A stretch of 64,000 nucleotides of DNA, from assembly GCA_000733355.1 (NCBI GenBank), contig JNVV01000060.1:69637-133636 (forward strand). The letters are read 5' to 3'. This DNA is from Falciphora oryzae (Eukaryota; Ascomycota; Sordariomycetes; Magnaporthales; Magnaporthaceae). Positions 30,801-42,113 of the stretch are shown here, piece after piece. The position numbers and the translations under genes were made by a program. The notes beneath the pieces were generated by a model. The model was not told the DNA's origin, ran no database searches, and saw only the letters and a list, made by a program, of their open reading frames with translations. Within the stretch, counting starts at the first letter, position 1. Every line of letters starts with the position of its first letter.

Positions 30801-33800
30801 AGGACGACCCGCTCTTCCTGCCAGTGCCGCTGGAGAACCTGTTCCAGCACCCGCCCGAGGGCGACAGCGTCGACACCGACTTCTCGCTCGAGACGGATAA
30901 GGACTCGGACTCGCAGCAGAACCCGAGCGATGCCGCCTTCCAGTTTGTTGTGCTCGCCTCGCCCGAGGAGCTGCAGGTGTCGCTGGACAAGCGCGACGGC
31001 TCCCACTGGGACGTGTACGGCTGCCTCGACGGCGAGACCGAGGGCGAGCACACGGTCCAGATGGTGTGTACGGACTTCTCCGAGGGCAGCAACTGCCACA
31101 AGATCCGTCTGGGCCACGGGGTCCCTGGCACCATCTTGCAGATGCCCGCCGGGTGTGGGCCGGGCAAGTATGCTGTCGCCAAGGAGATGGTGCCGTCCGA
31201 GAGCAGCAGGGTGCTGCCTCGGCACCTTGCACACCTCAAGGCCACCCACTCGCCCGTGATCTACGATCTCACGTTCGACTACGACTTTTCACGCGTCCCT
31301 CGCGATCTCGGGGACACCCAGATGCGCATCGACTTCTCCAATCAAGATGATTACTGGGACACGGTCGTCGCCGGCGCCGCCGCGAAGAAGAGGAAGAGGG
31401 GCGTGAAGCGGTCCCTCGCCGACGTGGGCGGCAGCCACGTAAGGTGGCTCGAAGAGGAGTTCAGGGATGACTACCACTTTGGCGCGATCTCGAAGCGTGA
31501 TGCCGAGAAGCGCTGGTTCGGGACCGACATCCTCGCGTGGCTCGCTCAGCTGGTGAAGCCCGAGATCAAGCGCGAGTTTACACATAAATACGACGACACC
31601 CTGATGGCCAAACTCATAGACGAATCGTGGAGCTGCTCCAAGGGCGACGTCAACTACGAGGGCCACCTGCTGGCACAGGCGCTTCTCAAGGTCAAGATCG
31701 AGTCCAGCTTCGGCTTTACGCTCATCGTTACCAAGCTGTCGCTGCCGCTGGACCTGAGCCAGAGCTACCTGACCTTCTACAACAAGGGCGAGATCACGGG
31801 CGTGCTGACGCTCGAGGCCGTCGCCAATGTCTTTTACGAGAAGAGCGACGTCATCGTCAACATACCGTTCCCCGGCGCGTCCTTCAAGATCCCCGGGATC
31901 GCCACCATCGGCCCGCAGCTCACGGTCGAGGGGAGCATCGACGCTTCGCTGGCACTGGCCGGAAAGATCGAGACCAGGCTCGAGTTTGCAAAGTGGGAGG
32001 TCCGCCAGGTGGTGCCGGACAACAATGACGATAGGTACAAGCCCAAGGAGATCGCCGAGGGCGACCCCGACCTCGACCAGAACGGCGACATGGACGGGCT
32101 GAAGGAGCCGGCTTTCTACGCGGGCCTGCAGGCATCCGGCGACGTGGCGGCCAGGATCTCGGCCGCGGCCGAGTTCGGCGTCCGCTTCGACAAGCGCTGG
32201 GAGGTCGACCCAGCTGCCGTTGCCGTGGTGGGCGAAGCCAGCGTCATGGTAAAGATGGCCACGGGCGTCTCGACACAAGGGACTTGCCCCTTTACCTGGG
32301 GTCTCGATGTTGGCGCAAGACTGTTTGCACGGGCTAAAGCGCCCTCCACCTTCCGATGGCCCGGTGCCGAGTACGACATCACCCCCAAGTACAACAAACC
32401 CATCGTGGACGGCGGTACCTGTCCAGACCTGGGCCCCATCCCCACTAGGAAGAGGGATCTCAGTGCCGTCGGCGGTGCGCTCGGTTACGCGTCCAACGTG
32501 TCCTCACCTGAGCCGGCTCTGCTTCACGGCCGCAGCTTGTCAAAGAGAGCAGCGGTCTGGGGCCCTGCTATCAGCGTCCCGGTGGGCAGCTACTTCTGCC
32601 CCAGCAGCACCGATGACTCTGAGAACTCTGGCTCGCCGTGCGGCCAGATCGTGCCCGCTTTTGATGAAGACGACTGGAACACCGACGGGGACGACTATGC
32701 TGGGCTCCGGCGGCGGTGGGAGCTGTCTGAAGCATCCTCCCCGTTGGACACGCAAAACAGCACCGCCGAGCTAGCCGAGCTAGAGCCGCGGAGTTCAAGG
32801 CTCGAGAAACGCAACAAAAAGGACACGCAGCTGTGCGACATCGATGTCTCGATCCAATACCCCGGCGGCGGAGATGTGCCTCAAAACCTGGCATACGGCT
32901 TCCAGCGGCCAGACGTGTGCGAGGACTTTGAGTTTGGCGCTCCGCTCCAGGCACGCGCCTTTACGAACCCCGCGACGCAATACGACGCCGAGCACGTGCT
33001 CGAATTCCAGCTTATCAAGTGGTTTTTCCTGGACCTCGACAGAGACCTTCCCCAAGTTTCGCACCCGAGCAGACCTGGCATGCTGGGCTTCTGCCAGCTT
33101 GTCAGGGAGCAGTGGCGCATTGATGGCTTCGAGATCCAGGGCCTCGAAACCGGCAAGGGCACCGGCGTGAAGCTGACGCCGGCGGACCACGTCGCGCAGC
33201 AGTTCCCGACCACCATGTGGAACAAGGACGAGTACGTCGTGCTCGAGCACAATATTAACACGCCGGCCAAAGGCAAGGCGTGGGGGAGAAATACGAGAAG
33301 GCCTGAGCAGGATCTTGAGATTGTCGACACCAGCACCTGGATGACCAAATTAACTCAACAAGCCGAGGTGGATAAAATGCTAAAAGCGATGCGTTATTTA
33401 ATTGGCAGTCGCCTGTACCATAACGACGTGCACATCCGGGATATCCTACGGCGCCAAAGGGGCCGCGTTGGCAACGTGCTCGAACTGCTCGATACGCAGT
33501 ATCTTCCTGCTCGGCCGAAGCAGGCGGCGCCGTACCGGCCGTGGGTGCCGCTCGGGCTCAAGGCCAAATGGAATGAATTCACGACGGGCAAGTTCTTCGT
33601 CGTGCAAACCAAGACGATGAAGGTGCTGAATGAGTGGATGCCACGGATCCAGGAGCAGTGGGCCAGCGACGCGAGGCGGCAGGAGGCCAAGATCACCGGC
33701 AGGGAGTCCGACGCCGACAGGAGGCACAAAGAACAGCTACAAACGCTGATTGATAAAATCGACGCGACCGACGATGTGCCGAGGGCGTTGCCTGCGTGGC

Positions 33801-33814
33801 AGAGGCCGTTTTAG
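27840..33814 (+). CDS. Subgroup C GH18 chitinase with CBM18, 1,808 aa, seven exons
   Basis: Secreted endochitinase, the type resembling the chitinase part of the yeast killer toxin. Proposed exons: 27840-27985, 28041-28397, 28472-28652, 28720-28915, 28985-29103, 29323-29528, 29593-33814; total 5,427 nt, divisible by three. All introns are GT-AG, 55-219 nt; the first (donor GTCAGT) is the least certain. Signal peptide MQHLLAFVLFLAFLSW (1-25). CBM18-type chitin binding at about 101-185 with Cys pairs and CCGKWGFCG. GH18 at about 210-563: YFSFSSITPG, IAIGGWTFND, and the catalytic DGVDFDW-EYPG, where the Glu is the first residue after the 219-nt intron; NVMSYD-LHGVWD and YLIWAIGQDD complete it. 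A Cys-rich region (about 575-860) and a long C-terminal part follow (YDAEHVLEFQLIKWFF near 1532) typical of subgroup C. No LysM domain is seen in this protein. LINE copy 3 begins 74 nt after the stop. Confidence 0.9.
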
Positions 33815-33887
33815 GTAGCTCGACGCGTTAATTTTTTGACGACTGAAGTCCAATTGGCACCACAGCCCCATTAGGCCCATTGCAGCA

Positions 33888-35360
33888 AGAGAGAGAGAGA
33901 GAGTATATTTAACGTTATTATATCGGGATCTACCAGTCCCTGCCTCCCAAGGGGCATATGACGTGCTAGCGCTACCTAAGCTTAACACTAGGCTATATGT
34001 TGCTATTATGGCGGCTAACAGATTAAACCCGTAAGCACACGGAGGTCGGGCCGCATTCCGGCGCCCCTTGTTAGTGAGCGGGCGATCGGCGGTAGGGCGT
34101 ATATATACGCCGGGGCGGTGAAGCGCTGCGGGTGGTAGTTGTGCGTTCGGCCGGCGAGTTTGCCGGAAAAAGGGGGTAAGGCCGGGTTTGGGCGGGGAAG
34201 GTCCTCGGGACCCCCCCTGGGCCCGGCCGGAAGTGCGGGGGACTAACGAGCCTACTGTTGGTCCTAATAGTACAAAGGAAAAAGGTACAAAAGGGAAAGT
34301 AAAAGGTTGTGTTTGGGCTTTTAAAACCCGTTACTATCGCCCGGCGATAGTGAAATAGTTGGTAGCCTTAACGAACGAAGCAAAAAGGAAAGGCTTTTGC
34401 AATAGCCGTTTCCAATATCCAGGCCTATCAAAAGCCGGGGAAGGGTCCGCTTTAGGCCACTTGTTTTCTGCCGCCCTAACCAACCTGCAATATATAGGGT
34501 GGGAGGGGGACTTGTTTTTTCCGCACCGGCACGGGCTGTCGTTTTCGTGCTGGAACTTTCGGTGGTACCAATCGAAATCCCCGTACCTTATACGTACGGC
34601 TATCAGCCGCTGTAACACTTTCCGGTGCAGCTGCAAAGCTTCGGGTGCGGGCCGTGGTACCGGCGGGAGGCCTATAGCTTTATACCGGTCCGGTAGGTTG
34701 TTTTCGAACCAGGCGTTTCGGGCGTCGCGGGCTATTTTTCGGGCTGCAGCCTTTACTCCGGCTACCGTTGGTTTGGAGTGTTGGGGTATCGGCAAAGCCG
34801 ATCCCAGCTTTGCTTCAGTAGTGGCCTTTTCGTTCCTAAGGATTCCCGTGTGGCCCGGGGACCAACGGACGTGTACCCGGTATTTATCCATAAAGTAATG
34901 GACTTTTTTAAAAGCCCCTTGTGAACTGTCGGGGGCCGTGCTTAAAAAGCCGTTAGCCGCCGAGGTGTTATTAAAGCACAGGTGGAAAGTGCAGTTGCGG
35001 AAGCTCCGGACGGCTTTGCGGAGGCCCATCCGGCCCCCTTCCGCTTCGCCGGCGAACACTTCCGCCGGGTGCGCCAGCCGGCCGTGCCCGGAAAGTTTGC
35101 GTTAGCCGGCTTGGTGGATTACCTAGCCGTAACCAACTGCCCCGTTTTCCGCTTTGGACCCGTCGCTATATATTATAACATCGGTAGCGGGGAGCGTGCG
35201 AAGCCACGCTATAATTGCTTTAGCGGCTGCTCGCTTTTTTTGTGTAGCCACCGTAAGCCCGTGTATCTATAGGGGAGGTAAGCCGGGCGGGTGCACGCCG
35301 GAAGGAGTGCGGCTGTCCTTTGCAGCGAGGTCGTAAGCCTGCCAGGCAGGCCTGCCCTAG
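33888..35360 (-). mobile_element. LINE copy 3, 5'-truncated
   Basis: Minus strand. CT-repeat tail at 33888-33903, 3' UTR to about 34333, then the coding end. The open piece 35059-34334 (241 codons) carries the RNase H C-terminal half (VRWSPGHTGILRNEKATTEA) and the knuckle CRCGKNKSPSHPIYC, with amino-acid replacements of catalytic-region residues (EEAD reads EKAT). Upstream of 35059 it continues broken to 35360, where homology to copy 1 stops at CCTGCCCTAG. The two flanks share no convincing target duplication. Confidence 0.85.
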
Positions 35361-35623
35361 TGGCATGCAAGGGGTGGGAGGGGTCGATATTTGGGGCCAC
35401 AAATGCTGCTGCTGCTGTTGGTGCGCCTCCGGCGGCAGCTCGAAAGGAAAACACAGGGGTGGATCTGCACTGTTGGTGGACACACTTGTGTGAGGCGTGG
35501 GGCGCGGCCCCCAGAGGTTGATAAACCCATCTGCGCCCCTCAACTCACTGCTCTGCGAGCCCCCAGGTCTCCCCCCTATTCGCACTTGTTCCCCATCATT
35601 CACGTCCAGCTTCGACACGCAAA
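35361..35623 (+). promoter_or_regulatory. Upstream region of the DUF7730-like gene
   Basis: 263 bp between the truncated LINE end and the start codon. It contains a CTG/CAG-like run (GCTGCTGCTGCTGTTG at 35405) and a pyrimidine-rich stretch before the ATG, but no clear TATA box. If the LINE displaced the original promoter, this is all that remains. Confidence 0.3.
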
Positions 35624-37370
35624 ATGCCGCGAGACATAACACGCTATTTCCCTTATGAGCGTCCGTTTTGTTTCCCACACCGAGGGTTCTCGCTACGGCC
35701 CCGACCTGAGGTATTGGCACCTCGCAGCCCCCCTACATTAAAAGACATTCTCCTACGGGCACTCTACAAACTCTTCCCAATCCCCCACATTCGACGCACA
35801 TATTGGCGTCCCTTCCTAAATTCCTTGCAAGAATGGGTCAGGGATGTGAGAAATTGGATCCAGGGCAAAGTATCGGAGGCCGAATTCAGCCAGCGAACGG
35901 AGCCACGGCTGGAGGACCTGGACCTCAGCGGCCACCTCCTCGAGGCGGTGCCGTTAAGGCCTCCCGAACTGCCGGCGGCCGGCATTGACGCCAGCGCTAC
36001 TGCGTACCCGGACCAAAAGTCTCTGTCTGCTACGTGCCACGACCAGCTGCAGTCGTCCTTCTTCCGCCTCTCCTTCGAAGTCCGCGAGCGCATCTACGAT
36101 GCGCTGTGGGAGTCAGCCGGCACCACGAGACATGTCTTTATCCGCAACGGCCGCCTAACACACGCTCGCTGCATCACCGACCATAATGCTCCGGAGGATG
36201 ACCGCCATAAATGGCTAGATGCCAACGGACACCTTTTTGCAGAGGCGAAGTTTGAGGACTCGAAGGCGCGAGTTCGTGATCCTGTGTGGTCCAGGCGCAT
36301 GCTGTCTTCATGGTGCAACCACTGGGCCTGCGAGGAAGCTGCTCTTAGCGACTCCAAACCTTGGTGGAATCGAAGGAGGACACCTAGAGCACCGTTTCTG
36401 CCTGCCCTTTTGACCTGCAAAAAGATGTAAGCAGACCTCCCTTTGCACTCGTGCAACACCCAGCACTCCCATCCCTCCCCTGTGTAACCATTGCATTATG
36501 GGGCTTTGCTAATCTTTATGCTTGGCCATAAACACCAGGTATTTCGATGTCCGTCCAACCCTTTACGAAAAGTTGACCTTTACATTCCACCGCGTTGAGA
36601 CGGCGCTCGACTTCCTGGTTTACCACCCCAGCCCTGTCGTGAACGAGATTCAAAACCTTCAGTTCTCCTTCAACTTACGCTCTTTTATGGAAGAGTACGC
36701 CGAGAGGTCCTGTCACGCCCACCCGAACGACTGGACCACACTGCGGAACGGGCTGGCCACCATGGCTCCGAGACTCCGTCGGCTAAGCGTGTGGCTCGAC
36801 GCTCCCGATCCTCACCGCAGGATGGAGCTGAGCCTCGGCGGCCCTCAAGACTCCCCGCTGGCATTCGATGCCCCTTTGCTGTCTGTCCTAAAGATCTCAG
36901 TGCCTGACCTGATATTCGAGCAACGTCAGTACGACCTCGGCGAGGTGACTGATTATGACCAGTTTATTGTCTTCAACCCGAGACATCTCCCAGATTTGTC
37001 CTTGGTACCGGAGGACGCATTGGCAGTCCCGACTCACGAGCTGGGATATGGGCCGGATGGTGTCACTCTGGAACGCCTCGCGCTGGACATGGCCGTGAGA
37101 AGGCAGACATACCTCCAATCCAGTCCAGACAACCACATTGTCGCCCTGGCAGGCTCACCCCAGCTCCCCGATCCATCCCAGCTCCATGACAGGATCTCCT
37201 GGTTTTACTACGCGACGCTGAAGCGATATCCCGAGATCCTTATGCAATTGAGGGAGCAATGTCGCCCGATTGCAGACCAGAGGCTGGTTTTCTCGCCGTG
37301 GCAAGAATGGCTGAGGCAGGTGTTCAGGAAGGGATGGCACCCGCTTGGAGTGAGCCGCCTGGGTCTGTAG
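35624..37370 (+). CDS. DUF7730-like hypothetical protein, 544 aa, two exons
   Basis: Exons 35624-36426 and 36539-37370 (1,635 nt) joined over a 112-nt GT-AG intron; the junction restores ALLTCKKM-YFDVRPTLYEKL, the pattern LLxTCRRxYxExxxxLY seen in the fungal DUF7730 family. Residues about 160-200 give the family signature SSFFRLSFEVRERIYDALWE followed by TRHVFIRNGRLTHARC, then a stretch ending in the conserved Cys-Lys-Lys. After the intron FTFHRVETALDFL matches the usual downstream block. Function of the family is unknown; members are often found in large, variable paralog sets. No signal peptide or membrane span. The N-terminal about 150 residues (RRTYWRPFLNSLQEWVRDVR) look specific to this copy. 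It lies between two LINE copies. Confidence 0.8.
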
Positions 37371-37551
37371 GAGAAGGGAACAGAACACTGGTCATATCCA
37401 TGATGGAGTAGGTTCTGTGGCATAGGATCGCCAAAGAACGTATGCCAGCTTACTTACTGAGTTATTCGGTTCAGCATTTCGAAGAAATGTCAGTTTGCGC
37501 CAATCGCCGCCGCTTCGGTCCCCACTTCTCCACAGAATCCGGGTCCCGTTT

Positions 37552-37622
37552 CGAAGCAATGCCTGTTTTATTATTAGCTAATTTTACCAAGCTTCGGGGA
37601 CTAGCTCCGAAGCAATGCCTGT
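37552..37622. repeat. Short direct repeats flanking LINE copy 4 start
   Basis: CGAAGCAATGCCTGTT occurs at 37552-37567 and 37607-37622, 55 bp apart; a weaker third form (CGAAGAAATGTCAG) lies at 37480. The second copy overlaps the first bases of LINE copy 4. Origin unknown. Confidence 0.6.
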
Positions 37623-38354
37623 TACAACGGCTAATAGCCGCACGCACAGGGCACGGGGACTTCGACTGGTACCACCGAAAGCTCCAGCACGAAAACGACA
37701 ACCCGTGCCGGTGCGGAAGAAACAAGTCCCCCTCCCACCCTGTATTTTGCAGGCTAGCTAGGGCGGCAGAAACAAGTGGCCCACAACGGACCCCTCCCCG
37801 GCCTTCGATAGGCCCGGATATTGGAAACGGCCACTACAAAAGCCTTTCCTTTTTGCTTCGTTCGTCAAAGCTGCCAACTATTACATTATCGCTGGGCGGT
37901 AGTAACAGGGCCTAAATAGCCCGCATATAACCCATTTTCCTTTTTCCTTTGCACTTTTCACTTTTCCTTTGTACTATTAGGACCAACAGTAGGCTCGTTA
38001 GTCCCCCGCACCTCCGGCCGGGCCCAAGGGAGGTCCCGAGGACCCCCCCGCCCAACCCGGCCTTGCCCCTTTTCCGGCACACCCGCCGGCCGACAGCATT
38101 ACTACCACTCGCAGCGCTTCACAACGCCCCGGCGTATATACATACGCTCTATCGCCGATCGCCCGCTCACCAACAAGGAGCGCCGGAATGCGGCCCGACT
38201 TCCGTGTGCCTACGGGTTTAATCTGTTAGCCGCCATAATAGCAACATGTAGCCTAGTGTTTAGCTTGGGTAGCGCTAGCACGTCATATGCCCCTTGGGAG
38301 GCAGGGACTTGTAGATCCCGACTTTCTGACGTTAAATAAACTCTCTCTCTCTCT
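37620..38354 (+). mobile_element. LINE copy 4, 5'-truncated (last 98 codons plus 3' UTR)
   Basis: Begins at GTTACAACGGCTAATAGCC, corresponding to residue about 903 of the copy 1 ORF, and keeps HRKLQHENDNPCRCGRNKSP. A one-base shift about 37,770 changes frame before the end. The 3' UTR contains the GGCCGGGCCCAAGG and TATACATACGC blocks and closes with GACGTTAAATAAA plus CT repeat at 38340-38354. The gene at 38624 starts 270 bp downstream. Confidence 0.85.
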
Positions 38355-38623
38355 CCACGTCGCATTTGCGAGCCCCGCACCAACGAACCACCCGCCCACG
38401 AGATACCGAGGTATCACCGCCAGAGGCCGTAGCAATCCAGGATCTGCCTCGAGCTATCGCTCTCCAGAGAGCTGCTGCACAAGCGCCCAGAATCAATCGC
38501 CCTCGTCTTAGAGCCGGCGCAAGATATTTGCACCCAGACGTCCCGCATTCCTTGCAGTCGGAGCCCGCCTCGCCAGCGAAATTACATACACACACAGACG
38601 ACACACACGTCCCTACTTCAACC

Positions 38624-39626
38624 ATGTCCGCCGCGCCAGTACAGCAGTCCGACTTTCCTGCCCACGTCGACCGAACCATCAAGTTCCTTAAGCAAATGTC
38701 AGACACGCTGAGATCATGCCAAGGTGACCGGAATGCGTGGAACTTCCATCTGAACAAGCAGCAACTCGAGACACTGCGGGTGCGCTGCACTCCGCTGGAC
38801 CTGGTGTGCCCCAGTCCCACGGCAGGCTCCGGAGACGGCACCGGATTCCAGTTCGTGCGGCCAATCCCGGCCAAGGTCATGGACGACTGGTTGCAGGAGA
38901 AGAAGCCTTGGAAGGCGGTGGACTGCATGCCCTTGGGCGAAATAGACACTTTCTACCGGTCCTGGCTGAACGCCGAACACCTCAGCGGCCGTCTCGAGTC
39001 TTGGCTTAGCTTCAACGATGGCCCTGGGTTCTCGTGCCGCCCGGGGATTATGGAATCTAAAACTATGTGGACGTCAAACGTGCGCCGATTTCAGTTCATG
39101 GAGCCGAATTCCAAATACGTGCTTCAAGGACCGTACTACAACGCCGACTGGATCCTCGACCACCGCAGCCCAGAGGGCGTCAAGCCGCACATCGTCGCGA
39201 GCCTTTGCGATAACAACCCGATGCGGGAGGACGGCCTTATGATTTCGGAGCTGGCCACAATCTCCCACTTGACCGCGTACCGCTTCCTCACCAAGGTAGT
39301 GGAGTTCTGCATTGTACCTGTAGGTGTTTGTTGGCAACTGTATTCCCGACCCCCGAGGCCTCGACTAACATCATTCCCCTTTTCGTGGCGCCCAGATCAC
39401 CATCATCTCCATTTCCGCCAGGGACGTCCGGGTGATCCACGCCTACGTCGATGGGCAGAACAACATCATCAACGTGCGCAAGTCGCCCATCATTAATTTC
39501 GACCAAGGCGAGGAGGCGCGCTTTGACGACTGGAAGCGGCTGATGTGCTGGATCGTCGCCGAACCCGATATGGAGGCTGTTCGCAAGCTAGAGCAAATCC
39601 ACTCGCCGCCAGCCAATCGGAGGTGA
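38624..39626 (+). CDS. Hypothetical protein, 308 aa, two exons
   Basis: Exons 38624-39319 and 39396-39626 (927 nt), with a 76-nt GT-AG intron between IVP and ITIISISARD. The start is placed at ATG 38624 (context AACCATGTCC) although the frame stays open upstream to 38366, because the upstream part is Arg/Pro-rich low-complexity and overlaps the likely 5' UTR. I do not recognise the family. Visible features: N-terminal amphipathic helices (DRTIKFLKQMSDTLRSCQGD), a central MDDWLQEKKPWKAVDCMPLG, Trp-rich region (NADWILDHRSPEG) and a C-terminal block with WKRLMCWIVAEPDMEAVRKL. No signal peptide, membrane span or catalytic motif. It is followed by a 16-20 nt poly-T run at 39690, on the coding-strand side, consistent with a noncoding spacer. 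Confidence 0.7.
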
Positions 39627-40353
39627 TGCTGGGTTGTCGGGCTGGAAAGACGGGACAGCCGAGTTGGATGGGCAAAGGCGGCTCTGGGTTTTTTTTTTTT
39701 TTTTTTCATTCTAGGTTTGGGTAATGACCGTTGGAGGCAATGACGATCGGCTAGAACAGGCAAGGCCCCTTTGCTGGGCGCCGCCCGCGTGGTGTGTTTT
39801 TTTCGCTCCTTAGTCAGTCGCGGAGCAGGCTCCTGCCTGAACAGGAGCCCTGAACAGGAGTCCTGAACAGACAGTCGGACACGCCGCAATAGCCGCGCAC
39901 AGAGCCCCTGTTTTGACTGTCGTGCCTGATCCCAGCACATTCCGCGCGGAGCTGCCTCCACGCCGGCCTGGCAATGACAATCACGACAGCCGACGGCCAG
40001 CGGCGTCACGTCCAGCCAGGATTCTCGTACGGGACGGGGTGCGCGTGGCTAGCACATGCCCACCACCACGACTCGCGAAACAGCTGCCACCAGACGTGTT
40101 CCAGAAATTGGCCACTGAGGTGGCCGTTTTTTTCCTTTTTTTTTCCTCCGGGTTGCCGAACCAGCACGACAGCGCCCCCAGCCAGTGGTGGACCACTGCC
40201 AATAAAATAAGCGATGGACCCTGCGTGCTCGAATCTCGATGGGGTGCTCCTTGTGCATGTTGGCATATTTTACATGACGATCGGCTCGTAAAACGGAGGA
40301 ATATCAATCCATAACATGGTCAATTCAATCAGATTACCTACTTATAGCAGCCC
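39627..40353. other. Intergenic stretch without a supportable gene
   Basis: About 730 bp. It holds long T runs (39690-39707, 40127-40145), a small direct repeat (TGAACAGGAG twice at 39838-39866) and only short overlapping frames in all directions. Nothing RNA-like was recognised. Confidence 0.6.
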
Positions 40354-40644
40354 TTACCATATGCTACTCCAGCCGTTTCCGCTCGCGTCCCAGAGCAGCG
40401 GCCTGACGTTGGACCTGGCCTCGTCCAGCTGCTGCTGCTCGATTTGGGCCTTCAATTCGGCCTTGCACCCCGCGCACGCCCACTCGCGCTGCACCAAGTC
40501 GTCGATCCTGCGAGACTTGATCTTGCTGCCGCCCGAGCAGTGCTTGAATCGGCGCTCCATCTCACATTTGAGCACGTTGTACCGACTGTCCCACCTGAGG
40601 CTGCAGCCAATGCACTGCTTGAACTCGTAGAAGCTTGTGCACAT
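40354..40644 (-). CDS. Small Cys-containing hypothetical protein, 96 aa
   Basis: A short minus-strand frame, MCTSFYEFKQCIGCSLRWDS at its start. Six Cys fall in CxxFKQC-x2-C and C-x2-C type spacing (KQCIGC; EWACAGCKAELK), which recalls the many small fungal proteins that start MCxxxYxxxxCGC and carry a zinc-binding pattern. The remainder is charged (ERRFKHCSGGSKIKSRRIDD, KAELKAQIEQQQLDEARS). No signal peptide. Its antisense frame is also open over much of the length, so the call rests on the conserved-looking N-terminus only. Confidence 0.4.
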   Translation of the reverse strand: MCTSFYEFKQCIGCSLRWDSRYNVLKCEMERRFKHCSGGSKIKSRRIDDLVQREWACAGCKAELKAQIEQQQLDEARSNVRPLLWDASGNGWSSIW

Positions 40645-41867
40645 CTTGTCGGTGTTTTTCTTACAGGCTTGCTCGAGATGTTTTGTTCGTTTTCTGTTGC
40701 TGTACGTCGTGGTGGGTTTGGTTTGACCTCATCAACCGACACACTTATTAATTACGATGAACGCAGCACAGCTTGAAGGACAGGTCCAGTTCCCCCTTCT
40801 TCAAAACCGACATCCCATTGTCGCCACCTCTTTAGCCCACCCCTTGCATTGCGAAATGTGAGCTCACAAAGGGCCTTTATTATTTGCCAAAACAAAGAGT
40901 CGAGACCTTGTAGACTTGTCTCCTAGGTAATCGATTCTCTGATTGTTCACATCCCTATTCCTCCCTGCATGGACGCAAACATGTTCAAGAACAGGGGCCT
41001 GGCGGCTCCTTGGCCCGCCAAGACCTGCTTCCGACACGCCACCATGCTTGCTGGTGCTTGTTGGCGTCCGCTCTCCTGGCTAGAAGCCCCCCCCTCGATG
41101 ACTCGGCCGTCGACCTTGGAGGCGCAGAGTCGGCGAACCTGCATTGGCGCTCGATCTGTCATGGCTGTTTGTCCTGCCTGTCCTGGAGCAGTTGACGCCA
41201 ATGGAAGTAAGGCTTTTATGCCGGCCTGAAAAAACAGATAGCTTGCTGAAGCAGTGGCTCAGGCTGGTTGGTGTGAATTGACCACTTCTAGTTCATGTTC
41301 TGTTACCAAACGTCATTCCCCGTCTTGCTTGTAAGATGGGGTTGCGTCGACAGTCCTCCCCACCCCCACCCCCACCCCCAATGGTCCCGTCACCCACCCA
41401 GGGGGGAAACAATACACTTGACCAGGCCCCTGGGCGTCGGGGCTTGCATTTCTTGCGGCGCGGCCGAATCAGGCAAGCTAATGACCAATGTCCCGCCCCT
41501 GATAGGTTGAGGGACGCGACCGACAAAGCCCCCTTGCAGCCCCTTTATCTTCTCCTGCCGGATGTGACCATCCCCTTAAAGTGGCGATGACGGCGGAGGC
41601 CCAAATAGGAAAAAGGGTGGTTGAAACGGGAAAAAGAAACCCTAAATTTACCCTTGACAAAAATTCGTGGGCCGGCTGTGCACTCGGCCGCCTAACGACA
41701 CTTCAGGGGATAACCCTGTATCCCGACAGTCCATCCCTGGCCTAACACGGCAGCACCCTTATGCCATGCGAATAACCTCAGAGGCATCGTCCCTGTGGTA
41801 TCACGGCTGCGCCGAGTTAGCATTAGCTGCAGCCTATTTTTGGGGGGCCATTAGAATTTTGACCCGT
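40645..41867. other. Intergenic region upstream of the peroxygenase gene
   Basis: About 1.2 kb with only short frames. A C-rich simple repeat (CCCCACCCCCACCCCC) lies at 41360-41380. No conserved product recognised; the 86-codon frame at 40969 is low-complexity and unsupported. Confidence 0.5.
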
Positions 41868-41875
41868 TATATAAG
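41868..41875 (+). promoter_or_regulatory. TATA box of the peroxygenase gene
   Basis: TATATAAG, 239 bp upstream of the start codon, in the context CCCGTTATATAAGGGCC. The leader between it and the ATG is pyrimidine-rich and contains CTACAGTCTGTTGG twice (42022 and 42068). Confidence 0.6.
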
Positions 41876-42113
41876 GGCCGAGGCTCCCGTCTTTCCACAG
41901 ATGTCGTTGAGTTTTTGGCTCACCACCAACCGGCCACTCTCTTTTCTCTCTTTTCTTTTCTCTAGAGTCTCTTTGGACTTGTCACCATCGGACAGCCTGT
42001 CGTTGAACTCCCATTTTTTTCTACAGTCTGTTGGACCTATCTCCAACCGACCACACTCTCTCTTTTCTACAGTCTGTTGGGCTTATCGCCATCTCACCTC
42101 AAAAGCTTCCAAG

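Noticed and set aside
31289..32278. 329-codon minus-strand frame within the chitinase last exon
   Set aside because: Shadow of the confirmed plus-strand coding exon.
33860..35375. Possible target duplication GCAGCAAG / GCATGCAAG around LINE copy 3
   Set aside because: The two sequences differ by an inserted base and are short; could be chance.
35220..35720. 166-codon minus-strand frame reaching from LINE copy 3 into the DUF7730-like gene
   Set aside because: It runs antisense through the gene start and across a LINE boundary; no protein family matches both parts.
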